Shown piece after piece: positions 11,021 through 24,066 of a DNA stretch of 64,000 nt. A program made the translations under genes and the position numbers. Each line of letters opens with the position of its first letter. Position 1 is the stretch's first letter. Origin of the DNA: Karalla daura (lineage: Eukaryota; Chordata; Actinopteri; Chaetodontiformes; Leiognathidae); assembly GCA_029224185.1 (NCBI GenBank), contig CM055194.1:25399402-25463401 (forward strand). Reading direction: 5' to 3'. Under the pieces are notes generated by a model, which saw only the letters and a list, made by a program, of their open reading frames with translations, did not search any database and was not told where the DNA came from.

Positions 11021-14000
11021 TTCCTGAACCGACTCTTCACTCTGTTCCACACCGGGAGCAGATCTGATTTCAGCAAACAAAACATCAAAATACTGATGTC
11101 ACACAGGTGATGTTTTGGACATTTCACAGCGACTCTGAGCTCGGCTCCTTCAGAGGTTCTCTGCACAGAGTGAAGGTAAGGGATGCATGGCTGCAGTGCC
11201 CCGGGGGCCCAGGGCCGTCTGATGCATCAGAGTAAAGCAAAGATTAAAGTGTTAATGAATCTCTCTGGACCTCACCTGGGTTTAGAGGATGTGTGATGTG
11301 GCCCTTTGCTTCCACTGGAGAAATGTTGCAGTGTATTTATTATGGCAGGAAATACAAAAGGTCGCTCCAAACATCCAAACGATTACGCAGCAGTTTACAC
11401 ACACACACTGATGATTACTCATCTCCTTCTCTCGGAGCGGCTCAGGGCAGCTCCCACCCTCAGCACCAGGACAGACGCTCATTGTCCCACGGGCCAGAAC
11501 GAGGCCTGTATTTAAATCAGGAGAGATCAGCAGCTGCCGAGCAGAGAGGGTCCCATTCAGAACGGGTTGTGAAGAGAAACACATCTGGACACTGTCTGAG
11601 CTGCAGCAGCTCCACCTGCGACCACGTGTTCCACCCAACGAAACAAACAAAGACACCTTCGTTTTCTCGGAGGAACAAAAACAGAATGAGCTGGGAGTTG
11701 GTCTGCTGCTCGTTCTCAGTTTCTGTCTCACATTATTCAGCTCAAAACTGTCATCTCATGCTAATTATCACCACACAGACAGAGGGGTTTAAAACAGAGA
11801 CAAAACGAAACCTGAGAGAAAAGGCTGAAATGTGACAAGTGTGACTGAGCTGAATCAGAGAGCAGAGAGAGAGAGAGAATGAGGGAAGATATATGTCAGA
11901 CTTGTTTTACTATAATCAGACAATCAATGCAGTTATTTGTCTATCATCCATCTCCATATTGCTCACTCTGCTTTTGTTGAGTCTCTCTCTAAGTATTTAA
12001 GAGAACTGACGAGTGTTTTCATTACTGATGCTCTTGCTGCCGTTTCCTTTAGTCTTGTCCCGTCTCTCCATCTGTCAGACGTGACGGTTGTGAGGGTGTG
12101 TGATCTACAGGCTGATGGCAGCCGTGTCCAAACCAACACGTGATCAGGTCCAAGCAACAAAGCAGCGGCGGCCGTGGCAGCAGCAGAGCAAACTCTGCCT
12201 TTTGTCTGCGAGGAACAGGAAGCTGTGTGACGTCTGTGTGGAGTCACAAAGAGGAAGGCGTTCAGGGAGGAGACACGGGGCAATAATGGCGGAATGAAGC
12301 ACGTGGCACTGCTGTTTTTGACTGTTTGTTTTGACCGTAGCTGAGTGGTTCAGCATCAGTGACAAACAGAGCCAAACAGTTGGAAAGCTGTGAGTATTTA
12401 TCAGGCTGTGATCAAAGCTACCTCAGGCTCCTTCCCTGGATTAAATGCAGACTTGTATGAGTCTTACACAACATTTTCCATCCCTCCCACTTTATTTCCA
12501 GTTAGACTATTGATTCCAGATCAGGACGTAAATCGGTGTTAAAAATAACTGCATCATGGGGAATGTATGATGGCGTTATTCCAGAGGACGAGGGAATCAC
12601 AGCGATGAGCTGTGTCTGCTACTTATTTTGCCCAGTGCGTCTCTCCTCGTTCTCAGACCGTCCAACTTGTTGCATGTCAGTAAAAGGTATTGATAAACAA
12701 AGTGTGTTATCTTTCCAATGGTGGAGGAGTATGAAAATGCAAATGTATGCCATGCAAATGCAGCTCCAAACTCCATGTTCATGTGTCAGATCCACATATA
12801 AAGCAAAGACTTTTGCTCTGGCTTTTTGCTCCCATGTCTCCCATCTTAAACGGCTCAAACTGCCAGAAGTCAACATTACTAATCCCCTCTGACCAAAACT
12901 ACTGACTGAACTCAAAATGAGAACCTGCACAATCATTTATTACATCTCAGTTTGAAGGTTTTGAACTCTCAGACTGCGCAGACTTTACTTTTGTGGAGCA
13001 TTGTATCACACGTTTCTCTGCAGACGCGAATGATAAGCACCTTGTAATCACAACAAACCATCACAACTAATTCAATCACAACATCTTCAGCTGTAATTAT
13101 GAATGAGTAGCGTGATCCCTCACTTCTAAAAACACAACTGTCTCTGGTATGCGAGGTTACATAACTGCCACTGTGGGGATGTCAAAAGGTCCTCAGCATG
13201 GTCTACTTTCCCATAAGACCTTTGCTGTTTAATAGCGCTTCACTGATGAAATTAAGGGGCCAGCCAAAAGGCCACCATAATAACGTCTACAAAACAAATC
13301 ACTTTGCTTCAGGCTGCAGCCTCATTAGAACAATGCGTTGCGGTTGCTTGGAGGATGTGTCTGAGCCGCGGCCGGCGAGGCGGGCAGGCAGAGATAAGCC
13401 TCCCTGACAGCGCTGATAATGGCAGAGCAGGAACGATCGCCTGGAAAATAATCCTGCCCAAAAGTATTTCAGTCGCATGACACCGTGTTATCATTTATTG
13501 GGCTGTATCGATGCTGCTGTTTCTCCCACCAGCTTCAAGGTCATCTGGGAGATCGGGCAGCGAGGAGGCACGCTCATTTCCCCGTTGTGAGAGTTGCTAC
13601 GATGTGTAGCTGCACATTCCTGCAGTTTGTATTTTGACATTGGCGTTGGCAAATGGAGCGAATGTGTTAGTTCTGCTTGGAAAACCAGAACAGCTCAATA
13701 ACTCCATCTCATCTCTTGTGACGTATCCTGACCAGGAACAACCTCATCTCCAGCGGCTCAACGTAACTGATCTAAGGAATTATTAAAGCAGACTTTGATT
13801 GTGAAAGAAAAGCAGAATATATCGAAGAGAAAGGTAAAAGTGTGTGAGCAGCCAGTCTGCAGAGTGTCATGTTTCCGACAGTGTCATTTAATGGACGATC
13901 TGGACAAACAGGCATGTCGTGTGCAACCTAAGCTGCAGCAGAGACAAGTGCAACAGTGGAATGAACCACAGTGGAAAATGTGGTAAGTGACACTGATTCT

Positions 14001-14995
14001 GCTAATGTCATATTGTTTTTCAGTTTCTAAAATTTAATTTAACAATACTGCCACTGATTAGTCTGTCAGTTGCTGAAGTTCAGGTTTCTCCCAACAGTGT
14101 TTTTATTCACTTCCTGAAGCTCAGTAGTTTTGCAGCAATATTTAGAATTCAAGTAAAAACTGACTTTTGGCAAAGCACGTCCAAGGTCGTTTTCATGCAT
14201 GCAATTTATTCACTGATAACACTTCATCTGAGTCCTGTTGAGTCAATAATAGATGAAAAGAGAGATGTTTTATCTATCATCAGAAACTCTGAATCTTTGC
14301 TCCAAATAATCCACAATTGAATCCAAACTTGTGCAGCGATTATAAAACCCTGACTTCAGTTCCATTACCAGACATCCGTGGGTCGATTCATACACGTTTT
14401 TCCATTTCCAAGTTGCAGGCCCACACCGCATATTAATGTCCTCACTGTGTTTGAAGAAGTGGGGAAGTGGCTCCATAACCCAGACACTGGGTTATGGAGC
14501 TGCATGTCAACTCACTACTACACTCCACACTGATGAAGGCCAGCCTCACTGAACGTAAGGGTGAAAGTCCTCAAGATCCAGTTCTGAATGAAAAGCTCTG
14601 AAACACTGTCGGCCTGTCACTAGTTAACATGAATTCATTACTTAAGACTTAAAATTGAATTCTCTCTCAGTCCATGAAAATGTGCAATCTTGAAACCAGA
14701 CAGGAAGTACCAACAGATTAAACACTGGCTGTTTTCATCTTTTATTACAGTGGTAGCAAGGATGAGAGCTCTGAACTCATTTAAGGACATGGCAGAGAGT
14801 GATCTCAGAGGAGCTGCGTTGTGGAGTGATACAGAATTCAACGCCAGCGATAAAACCTCGATGAATTCACTTTTGCTGTTGTCACCGTATGGAAAATAAT
14901 GTGACGTGCTGCTTATTGATTGTGCTGTGTAGCTCAGACAATGGCTGCCTGGACTTCCCTGCAGGGCACACTCTCCCTCTGCTCGCTGCACAGAC

Positions 14996-15117
14996 CACTC
15001 TGCCTCCACCCACTCTGCCTCCGCCCACTCTGCCTCCACCCACTCTGCCTCCACCCACTCTGCCTCCGCCCACTCTGCCTCCACCCACTCTGCCTCCACC
15101 CACTCTGCCTCCCTCTG
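14996..15117. repeat. 15-bp minisatellite, about 8 copies
   Basis: Tandem units of 'ctctgcctccaccca' with an A/G variant at one position (ctccaccc versus ctccgccc). The array is open in several frames on both strands because 15 is a multiple of three. Confidence 0.95.
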
Positions 15118-17764
15118 GAGCTGAACCGTGAGTCTGTGCTGCGAACGCCCGCGCTCATCAGCGCTGGCATCTGTCTCCTCGATGTCACGTATTCAGGATA
15201 AAGTCTCAGAGAATGAACTGAGCTGGAAAAACTGAGGTGTTGTGAAACAATGATAATGTAACAAAACTAAAAGTCATCACCTGGAGTATGCAGTTGGTTA
15301 GTCTTGCTTCACATGTTGTGACATAACTGGCAAATTATGGCTTTACAACTCCAGGCCGTCAGCATTTAGCAACGGCTTATCTCTAGGTAAGAACTTTATT
15401 GCTGCATTTTAAATCATTAATGCGTAAAACTACACTTAGTGAGAACTTAAATCAACTGCACTAAGTATAATTATATGAGTAACATATAATAAGCCAAAAA
15501 GAGAAAGACCTGAGCTCAACAGCCACAGATCAGACAGCTCTAAGTCAAGTTAGGCCTGTTGTTAAAAGTGTGTTCATGAGTGGATGACAGGCTGTTGTTG
15601 TGTTTTCAACACTGGCATCTTGAGTTATACATGTGTTATGTAAGTGACAAAACTGGAAACATATCACCTAGCAGAGGTTGTTTACTATGGGCTGTTCAGC
15701 TGTGAGTTCTCCAGGATATTCCAGGAACCTCTGGTGTCTTGCTGATCATTTGGTGCACAGTGTGGTTGCGTGGTAAGCTTTGCTTATTCACCTGTGGCAG
15801 CATAACAAGGAGGGCTGCCCGTGGGGAGAGGCTCAGCCCCATGCATGTCCAGATGAAACCATGAGGCCTCACAGGCTCCACATGGTGCTCCAGAAGATGA
15901 GAGGAGAAAGAGAGAGAGCAGAGAGCAGGATGTGAAGGTCTCTAACTGAATAGTCCTTCAAATCAGAGATTCACAAGAAGTCAACTTTTTCGGGCAGAAC
16001 CGCAGCCACAAGGTGTGTTATTTAGAAAGTAGTAACAAAGACACGCTTGTGCGTGAACACAGTACAGGAGCAGGATCCAGTCAGTCCGGGTTAATGAGGA
16101 CAAATGCGTTTTCTTCCACTGAATGTTGGTGGAGAACATTCATGTAGGATAATCTTACATGGAATTTCTCTCCCTTCACAATCCAATTAGTGTAATCATT
16201 AAATAGCTCATAAAAGGCCATACAATTTAAACACTCACCTTATATCTGAGTGAAGATTGTGGGAAGTGTTTGGGAGCTGTGGATTATTGTGTTATTACTA
16301 TCCACATTTGTGGCATTGAGACGTTGCGCTGTGGTGTTTATGAATCTTCTCTTATCTTGACAGTGAAACCTGGACAGTATCACTGCTGATGAATGCTAGG
16401 CTGCAGCCAGGACTTTAAGGTCATGAGTAGTAAACCTCCCACACACTGTTCCGACAGCATTCTCCACTTTATATGGATGCCACTGTGTGCACCTGTCATA
16501 CACACAGAAACAGTTGCACAATGTTAATCTAACGTTTGCAGGACAGGACAAGTTCCCTCTGCTTGTATCCAATACACGGGACCATGTTGGAATATTTAAA
16601 GCCAGAAGACAGAGATCCAGTCTGCGATTCATTGACAATTTGTTGAGTTATTTCTTCTATAAAATGTTGGAAAAATGGTGAAAAATGCTCAAATATGAAG
16701 TCCTGAAAACCTTGTTCTGTTCACATTCTAACATGTCCGTTTGTCCTGGATGACAATAGAAACAGAATGTTCAAATTCCACAAGACATATTAATGTATTT
16801 CTCAAATATAGACTCACAAATATGTTTAAAAGCTCAAAATTGATTTTAACAGAAAAAGCATGTGCTTGGCATGAAAACAATGACAAGAATGAGGAGAGCT
16901 CGGCAGTGAAGGTCTGTGCCGGGCTGTGTGGTTGGTCTTCACCTGCAGGCTGGTTCTGCCTCACACGTCAGCGCCGCTGTCACTGAGCCAGAGCGCCAGG
17001 ACGCCGTCTCTCCAGACGCCGCATAGACGCACTATTGTTGATGAGCTGAGGTGCAGCTCGCAGGCTGCATACCAGATTCCATCCACAGCCTATCTCAGAA
17101 TGCTGCACCTCCTGGTAATCTTGGCAAACCCTTGATCTATGTAAACAGTGGGCTGCTATGTTATCACTGTAGAATCAATAGCCTTACAAAGGAGCGTATT
17201 AGCTGTTTACCCTCTTGTGAAAACAGGGCAGCACCGGAGACTGGACAAAGCAGCAAGACTGATCAGTCAGAGGAAGGAAACTAGCTCTGGTTGTACACAT
17301 TTTCTGAGACTAAAAGAGGGATAAAGCGCAGAGATATTCTACTCATGATCTAACAACACGAGGCTTATGTAACTTGGCTGCACTCAAGGTGGCAGTTCAA
17401 CAATAGGTTTTGTAAGTCAGCAGTATGTTACACCTCTGTAACCTTAGAACGGATCAATATGTGGGAGTTTTTGTCCCAAAGTGGCCAAGTGTGTTACTCC
17501 CACTGCACAGAGGCACAGGGCCCAGTGAGTGAGTCGAGAGGTTCAGAGATGACACTGTATGCACCTCCAGCAGAAGTAAAGAGGCTTGTTCAGGACATAC
17601 ATTCACAGGCTGCTGCTGTGTTGTACGTTATTCATTAAAGCGTGTGACTAATTATTAATCTTTGACTCTCTACATGAACTGTTTTGATCTTAACGACCTT
17701 CAATGGTGATTTACAATCTTTACACCGCTTGCCGACAGAGGGCATTTAATGGCCAATAATTACA

Positions 17765-17840
17765 CAGATGATAAAATATAATAGATAGAATAGAACACAC
17801 CTTCAATCGTCCCACAAAGGGAAATTTCAAGAATTGAGTA
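17765..17840 (-). repeat. Retroposon 3'-tail-like fragment
   Basis: The segment 'atagatagaatagaacacac', followed by 'ttcaatcgtcccacaaaggg' and 'aaatttca', resembles the tails of fish retroposons that end in TATC/TTCTA repeats after a 'ccc...gggaaat' motif. No open reading frame remains. The assignment is by remembered motif only. Confidence 0.35.
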
Positions 17841-18854
17841 ACACTGATGTTGCAGCAAGTATATTTCCTACAAACCCCTCTCAAGAAATTGTCCTCCTTG
17901 TGAACTTTTTGATCTCATACAATGTGAACTAATATTTACCGCAAGCACAGTCAGCTGTGCTGAGGCCCTCCCCTGTTGCAATCATGCATTCACCCAGACT
18001 CCTCAGCAGTCATCACACTGTGACTCAGGAACCAGTGACACTGAGTTTGAGCGCAGAGCTACCACTCAGCTACACAGGAACCACTAATCCGACTAATTAC
18101 AACACTTCAACACTTTTGCTGTTTTTCACTAATCCTTGAGGATCCTGCAGGCTGAGATATTAAGGACAGGAATCATTATCTTCCTGTTTGGCCCTTTTCT
18201 AAAGACTTTCTGTTGTCTGCAGTTCTTTGCATTAATAAATAATAATTAAATCTGAAATATTTGCAGTTCAATCAAGTGAGGGGGAATCCTGTCACTCCTG
18301 TGTAACACTATTAAAGCTTCATGGACAAAGAGCAAAAGTTATATTAAAAATGGGAGCACTTTGATCCATCTGCTAGGCTTTATATTGTGACTGCTATTTC
18401 TCTTCTCCTGTGTCCCTGCCATGATTGGTCTGCTACCAGAATAGAAAATACAGACGCCTTTAGCGACAGTCCCACTGGTTTTTAAGCTTTCCGATAAGCA
18501 ACTCACCACTACACTGCATAGTTGCAGCAACAGCAGAACTGTATCAATCAAAACTTTCATTTGCACATGAAGTGAGGTATTTATTTCAGTACTGTGGTAT
18601 TACAGGGGAACTATTATGACAAACTGATATGATCTTGGCTATTTTATTCAAGGATGCAAAGCAGCATCTAAAGTGATCTGATCTGATGAATCTGAACAGA
18701 GATAGAAAGTGATGTAAAATATGACTGTGATACAAACGTGTGATACCATCTCCCACCTCCAGAACACTGAGTGTGAAGCTGCCTCTGTTCAGGTAGGTGA
18801 GGACATGAAGGACAGGACTGTTTGCTTTTCAGTTGGTGGTGGAATGTCAGTGTC

Positions 18855-18940
18855 TCTGCTCCTGGTTTCTCTTCAGTCTCTGGTTCCTCCTCAGGTTCTG
18901 CCTCAGTCCGTGGTTCCTCCTCTGAGATGTATCGCTCCAT
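18855..18940 (-). repeat. Glu-rich minisatellite-like block (shared with 36085-36285)
   Basis: Reverse-complemented, this block reads as 'gaggaggaacc', 'gaggaaccagagactga' and related units. They are the same words that form the tandem array at 36085-36285. It encodes an acidic Glu-Pro-Thr run on the minus strand (18668-18940), but I do not regard that as a gene because no flanking exon fits. Confidence 0.6.
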
Positions 18941-19039
18941 AGCTGCAGCAGTGCTCCAGTTACCACTTAGTGAAGGAGAAAATGCTGAGAAGAAAAGGAG
19001 AACATGCTGAGAAGAAAAGGAACAGAGTCATGTGATCAT

Positions 19040-19215
19040 GTGGGCCGCAGTCAGCTTTCCTCCCACAGTCCAAAAACATGCACGTTTTGGTCATTGGAGA
19101 CATTGGAGTCAATGGAGTGAATGGTGTGTCCAGTAGAGGACTTGAGACAGAGACAGGGTGTGTCTCCAGCCTTCAGCCTACAGTATGTGAGTTTGAGATA
19201 AACTTCAGCAGACCC
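19040..19215 (+). repeat. Teleost interspersed repeat, copy 3
   Basis: Direct copy with 'ctcccacagtccaaaaacat', a 'gcacgttttggtcattgg' segment, 'gtgaatggtgtgtcc' and 'cagggtgtgtctccagcc'. It retains the ancestral short TG region that expanded into a microsatellite in copy 1. Confidence 0.6.
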
Positions 19216-19746
19216 CCCACTGCACCACTGGATACAAAGAATGTAAGATAATGGATTAAACAGACAAAGTGCAGAATGACGTCTAGACGTCTCAGTCAAT
19301 TTCAGGGTGAGGAGTAGTTCCTTCCTTGTCATAGCAATACATTTACTCATTTGGCAGATGCTTTTATCCAGGTGAAGGGCTTTACAGTCCAACAGGAGGC
19401 TACAGTATAGATGTTACAAGGGCTAAATGAAAGGGAAGAAAAAGGAGAAGTGCAGATAGATTTTTTAGCGAAGAGGGGTGAGAGCAATAGTTAGAAGAGG
19501 AGGAGGAGGAAGAGGGTCTTCAAGAGATTCTTTAAGTTACAGAGTGATGTTCCTACTCTAATGGTGTTCGGAAGTTTGTTGCAGCATTTCCAGTTCCAGA
19601 TGCTGTTCTTGGGAGGAACACGGTTCTGGTGAAGAAGCATAAACCTGAACGATGGAATTCAGGGAAGTGGGAGCAGACCCAGAGGTCTCTCACTACCAAG
19701 TTTTCATCTCTCTTAACACTCCATTCAGTCACTCCAGGCCATCTTG

Positions 19747-19748
<2 letters not shown>

Positions 19749-19832
<84 letters not shown>
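19749..19832. repeat. (CA)n microsatellite
   Basis: Pure CA tract of about 84 bp, roughly 250 bp upstream of the atp1b1 core promoter. Confidence 0.97.
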
Positions 19833-19834
<2 letters not shown>

Positions 19835-20033
19835 GTGAGCAGTAGACCTCTTGAGCTGTACAGGAGCAGCAGAACCACCTGTGGTTGAGCTCAGCTCGGT
19901 CTGGACTGGAGGAGGTGGTCGCCATGTTGGGTCTCCATGACAGCGGCATCTTTCAAACGGTGTCTGTCTCTGAGCTTCTCCCTCAGGTTAACCCCCCTCC
20001 CGCTCTGTGACGCAGGCAGCTCCACCGCCTCTG

Positions 20034-20092
20034 ATTGGCTGTCTGGGCCCCCGCGCGCAGGGGGCGGGGCTTCGCTCGAGGTCTTATAAATA
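20034..20092 (+). promoter_or_regulatory. atp1b1: atp1b1 core promoter: inverted CCAAT, GC box, TATA box
   Basis: Within 60 bp are an inverted CCAAT box (ATTGG, 20034-20038), an Sp1-type GC box (GGGGGCGGGG, 20060-20069) and a TATA box (TATAAATA, 20085-20092). The order and spacing suit a transcription start near 20115-20125, which leaves a 5' UTR of about 115 bases before the ATG at 20238. A TATA-containing, GC-rich promoter is consistent with a strongly expressed Na+/K+-ATPase subunit gene. The start site itself is inferred. Confidence 0.8.
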
Positions 20093-20237
20093 TCCCGTGG
20101 TACAAGAGCCGGAGCCGGGTACGAGGCGGTCCTTCTGTTGCTGCTCCGCTCAGGGACACACACTAGACCATCACACACATACACACACTCTGCTCGGACC
20201 CGGATCGGACCCAGCCGAACCGGACCAGGACTTAAAC

Positions 20238-21269
20238 ATGTCGAGGAACAAAGACAGTGACGGAGGATGGAGGACATTTCTGTGGAATTCAGAGAAGAGG
20301 GAGTTTCTGGGCCGGACTGGGTGCAGCTGGTGTAAGTACTCTTTTAACTTAAGGTTGTTCAATAAACAAACCAGAACCAGAGCCAGGGTTCGGCTGGTAC
20401 CGTTGTTTCTGGTCGGGTTCCTGAACAGCACCTGTTGGAGCTGCGTCGTGACTCCGGCTGAGGAACCAGTTCCTCTCTGTGTGGAACTGGTTCCCCTATC
20501 GCAAATGAACTAATTTAACAGTTCAGACATAAAAAGAAATCTGAAATTCTCTAGATTGAACAGCTCACACCATCTACAGGTCTGTGGAGGCTGGAATAAA
20601 CCTGAAGGTTGGGATAAAATCCTGGAACTCTGGTTTTAACAGATTTTTCCACATTCTGTTCGAGTGTTGTAACTGATTGTATAGTGAAAAACGGAGAGGA
20701 CTTGACGGTTTGACTGTTTAAATGGTAAAAATGGATCTGCTCGATCGAGGCGGAGCCCTCCATTAGGACCAGGCCTGTGTTGGAAAGGTCATGTTGAAGG
20801 ACGGGGAGGGGGGATCGGGACTCCGGGCCCGGTTCTGGTCCAGTTCTGATCGATGTGTGTGTCTGTGGGTGTGTGTGAAAGTCTCCAATCCTGATCCGGA
20901 TGGTTTAGATAGGATCACTAGTCCTCGTTAAACCGAGCCAATTAGAGCAGTTTAAGCAGTGTAGGATCAGAGAAAGTGTCGTGATCGTGTTGGGTCCAGA
21001 CAGACAGGCAGCGGAGTGTGTGTGTGTGTGTGTGTGTGTCCGCCATGACTCTCACAACAGACCTGAATCCTTAATAAAAACTCTTGAGAGTCCTGGGAGC
21101 AACAGGTCTCACCCCCTCACTCCTGTCTGTCTCACTCTCTCCCGCTGTGTGCGTGTGTGTGTGTGAGACAGTGTTACGTGGTTATTACCGTGTGTTTCTC
21201 AGTAATAACGCTGCTGCTGCTGCAGCCATTACAGCTGCTTTCATGAGGGAAGTGAAAGGAAATGACGAG

Positions 21270-21313
<44 letters not shown>

Positions 21314-22245
21314 GGTCATGTGGCTCCTTCTTTAGGTGCTAGTGAGTGAAGGCGACTTGACTTGTGTGAGGTTCTGAGGACTTTTTCCCTGTTTTTTGAT
21401 CTGAATGACCAGAACCCTTACGGACACACAGTTTGTGTGTGTCAAAAAGAGTTTTTGTACTGACACTTCCTCAAAGATCATACATACGCCCGGATTCCTT
21501 CACTTTTGATGGATCTGATCGACTGTTAACCTTCACACATGCACACACACAGACAGGCGTGTAGCTCATTCTTTAGGTGCTCAGAATGAATGAGTCAACC
21601 TGTGTGGGGTTCCTGAAAACCTTAAGGACATGTAACACTCAAGAGCCTTAGACAAGTTCAGTTGCCTTCATGTTGGATGGATCTGAATGACGGAGAGCCT
21701 TCACACTCATGGGGCTCCTTCCTCCTCCTCCAGCAGCCTTCCTAGTGTGTGTGTTGGTTCATTCATTAGGGACATTTAACACAGTTGTGGCCCCTCACAA
21801 CCCCTCCACAGCCACATGGGGCCTGGTGGGGGGAGGGGGACCTCCATTCATTTCCAGGGGGCCACCTCCGAGTTCACTTGGCAGCAGTGTGTGTTTCTGG
21901 TATTTGTGGACACAAAATGGTGTTTGTTGTTCTCAGACACACACTCACACTCCTCTCTTCTGTCAAATCTCAGTCCAACCTGTTGCTTCTCTCCAGTAGA
22001 CATCCAAATGTCTCCCAATGGTAACTCAGAACACACACCTATACTGTCGACACGTCTCTGTTCACACACACGCCAGTGTGTCCTAATGCGCCTCGGGAGC
22101 TGTTAGCAGCATTGTCTGATTCACACAGAAATCACTCCGCTGCCTGGGTTTGTAACCCTACACACAGCCAGCCGGAGTGTGTGCGTCTATAGTTTCTCCC
22201 CCTCCCTCCAACAGGTGCGTCGCCCAGCACTGCTGCAGCCATGTT

Positions 22246-22280
<35 letters not shown>

Positions 22281-24017
22281 ATTAGAAAATAGCTCGCCGT
22301 GCGTTTGCACCCCGCGCCGCTGCTGTGGCAACCTGTGGCTGAACTGAAGCAGTCTGTCTCCAGGGTCCAGCAGGTTCACAGGTTGGTAGCCTGGAGGACT
22401 GAGAGCTGTCAACACTGTTTGTTTTGAGGCTTGAGCTGGAGAATCAGCTCTTTTGTGTTCTAATTGTCCTTGTTTTAAATGAGAAAGGTCCCAGTATCAG
22501 TGGGACATGACAGGCCGTTCCCCCAGCCTGTTGGAGGAGATAAGGAAGTCTGGGTTGAACCTGTTATCAGCCTGTCAAACTGGTTTCACACCAGTGTGAG
22601 GCTGGCAGCGGGAAAACGTTTGGGAAGGTTCCTCAGCAGCAGTGAACGTGCGGGAGCGTGGACGGCCATGCCACTGGTCTGCGCTCTGAGCCCAGAGCAG
22701 GCACCTGGTTCAGGTGTTGGAGTTTAATGAATTGAATATTCAAATCGTTCCCAGTGGGAGGTGAACCCTCGCTCCGACCTGGAGGAGGAGGAGGAGGATA
22801 GTGGAGTCACTGTCGGGCTTCTACAGCTGAAGCAGGATATGAACTGTAAATGTTTCTCTCTCAGCAAGGTTTCAGTTCCAGGAAGGAGGTGACTTCTTAC
22901 TTTCCTTCTGTCAGAGCACGTGTTCAGCACACATCTAATAGAACAAAGAGGAGGCAGTGTGAGGAAGACGCCCCACTGTTGACTCAAACAGGAATAACTG
23001 GGTTGATTTACAGGTGACAGAAGCAAGGCTTCCGCCTGAAGAACTTCCCTGAAAGTATGCAAACGAGACGTGTTAATCAGCAGCTCCTGTTGCATCAGCG
23101 GCTGTGAATAGTCAGAAGGTAGTGCTGAGGAGGAGGAGGAGGAGGAGGAGGAGGAGGCCAGGCGGGAGGGTCTGCAGACTGTCAGTGATTCAGCTGCTCA
23201 CCTGGAACCACTGCCCACCTGCTGAACTGAGCTAACAATCAGCAGGAACAGCAGTGATGTGTGTGTGAAGCAGGAGAAAGGCAGCCAGACGGTGTTTTAA
23301 TCCTGTTCCTAGCAGTTATGAAGGCAGCGGCTCCTCAGTGCTCAGGCCTCTGTGCTGTCTGTTTGTTGTTGGTCTGAAATGATGATTATCAGCTGCTTGT
23401 TGCTTCACATCACTAATAACAGCTCGTTTCTCTGCCCACAGTTAAAATCATCTTGTTCTACGTGATATTCTACGCCTGCTTGGCTGGAATCTTCGTGGGG
23501 ACCATCCAGGCTCTGCTGCTCACATTGAGCAGCTACAAACCCACCTACCAGGACAGAGTGGCCCCCCCAGGTAAACACAGACAGCAGGACGGCCTGAGGC
23601 TGCCTGTGTGTGGAGTGTGTTCCTGCTGCTCCATCCCAGTCAGTCTGACCTTACTGAGCTTCAGCCATTTTGTCCTTCACTCCTCTCAGCCAGTCAATGT
23701 GTCCCGGCTCCGGGGAGCCGCTCACGCCCATTGGAACTGAAGCGATCCGTGCTCGCTGCTCGCACCGTGCCTCAGCGGTTAAATATAGACACGTGTGGCG
23801 GCCCAGGAAGAGTTTGGCCACTGACGAGACTGAGAGGAGCTGCAGGCTCAGACACTTGTTTTTCCTGTGTTTCTGGGGAGAAACGTGGATGTGTAATCTA
23901 GGGAAACACGCAGCGTGGTTACTGTCTCACCACCAGCGTGTTAAGAAATGTCCTGCTCGCTGGGAGACGCTGCAGACTGAGCAGCCGCGGCTTGTTGTGC
24001 CAGCACTTGTTTGCACA

Positions 24018-24066
<49 letters not shown>

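Larger units (their letters stand above)
8147..19990. other. About 12-kb gene-poor interval between dpt and atp1b1
   Basis: No open frame in this interval resembles a known protein, and I found no pair of frames joined by good splice sites. It contains a TCTG tetranucleotide array, TG/CA microsatellites, a 15-bp minisatellite and interspersed repeats. The divergent gene pair on either side makes it the likely home of cis-regulatory DNA for dpt and atp1b1, but I cannot identify individual elements. Confidence 0.55.

Noticed and set aside
11282..11835. Overlapping 180-codon (plus) and 149-codon (minus) frames
   Set aside because: No resemblance to any family I know, no splice context and opposite strands both open; most likely chance in a gene-poor interval.
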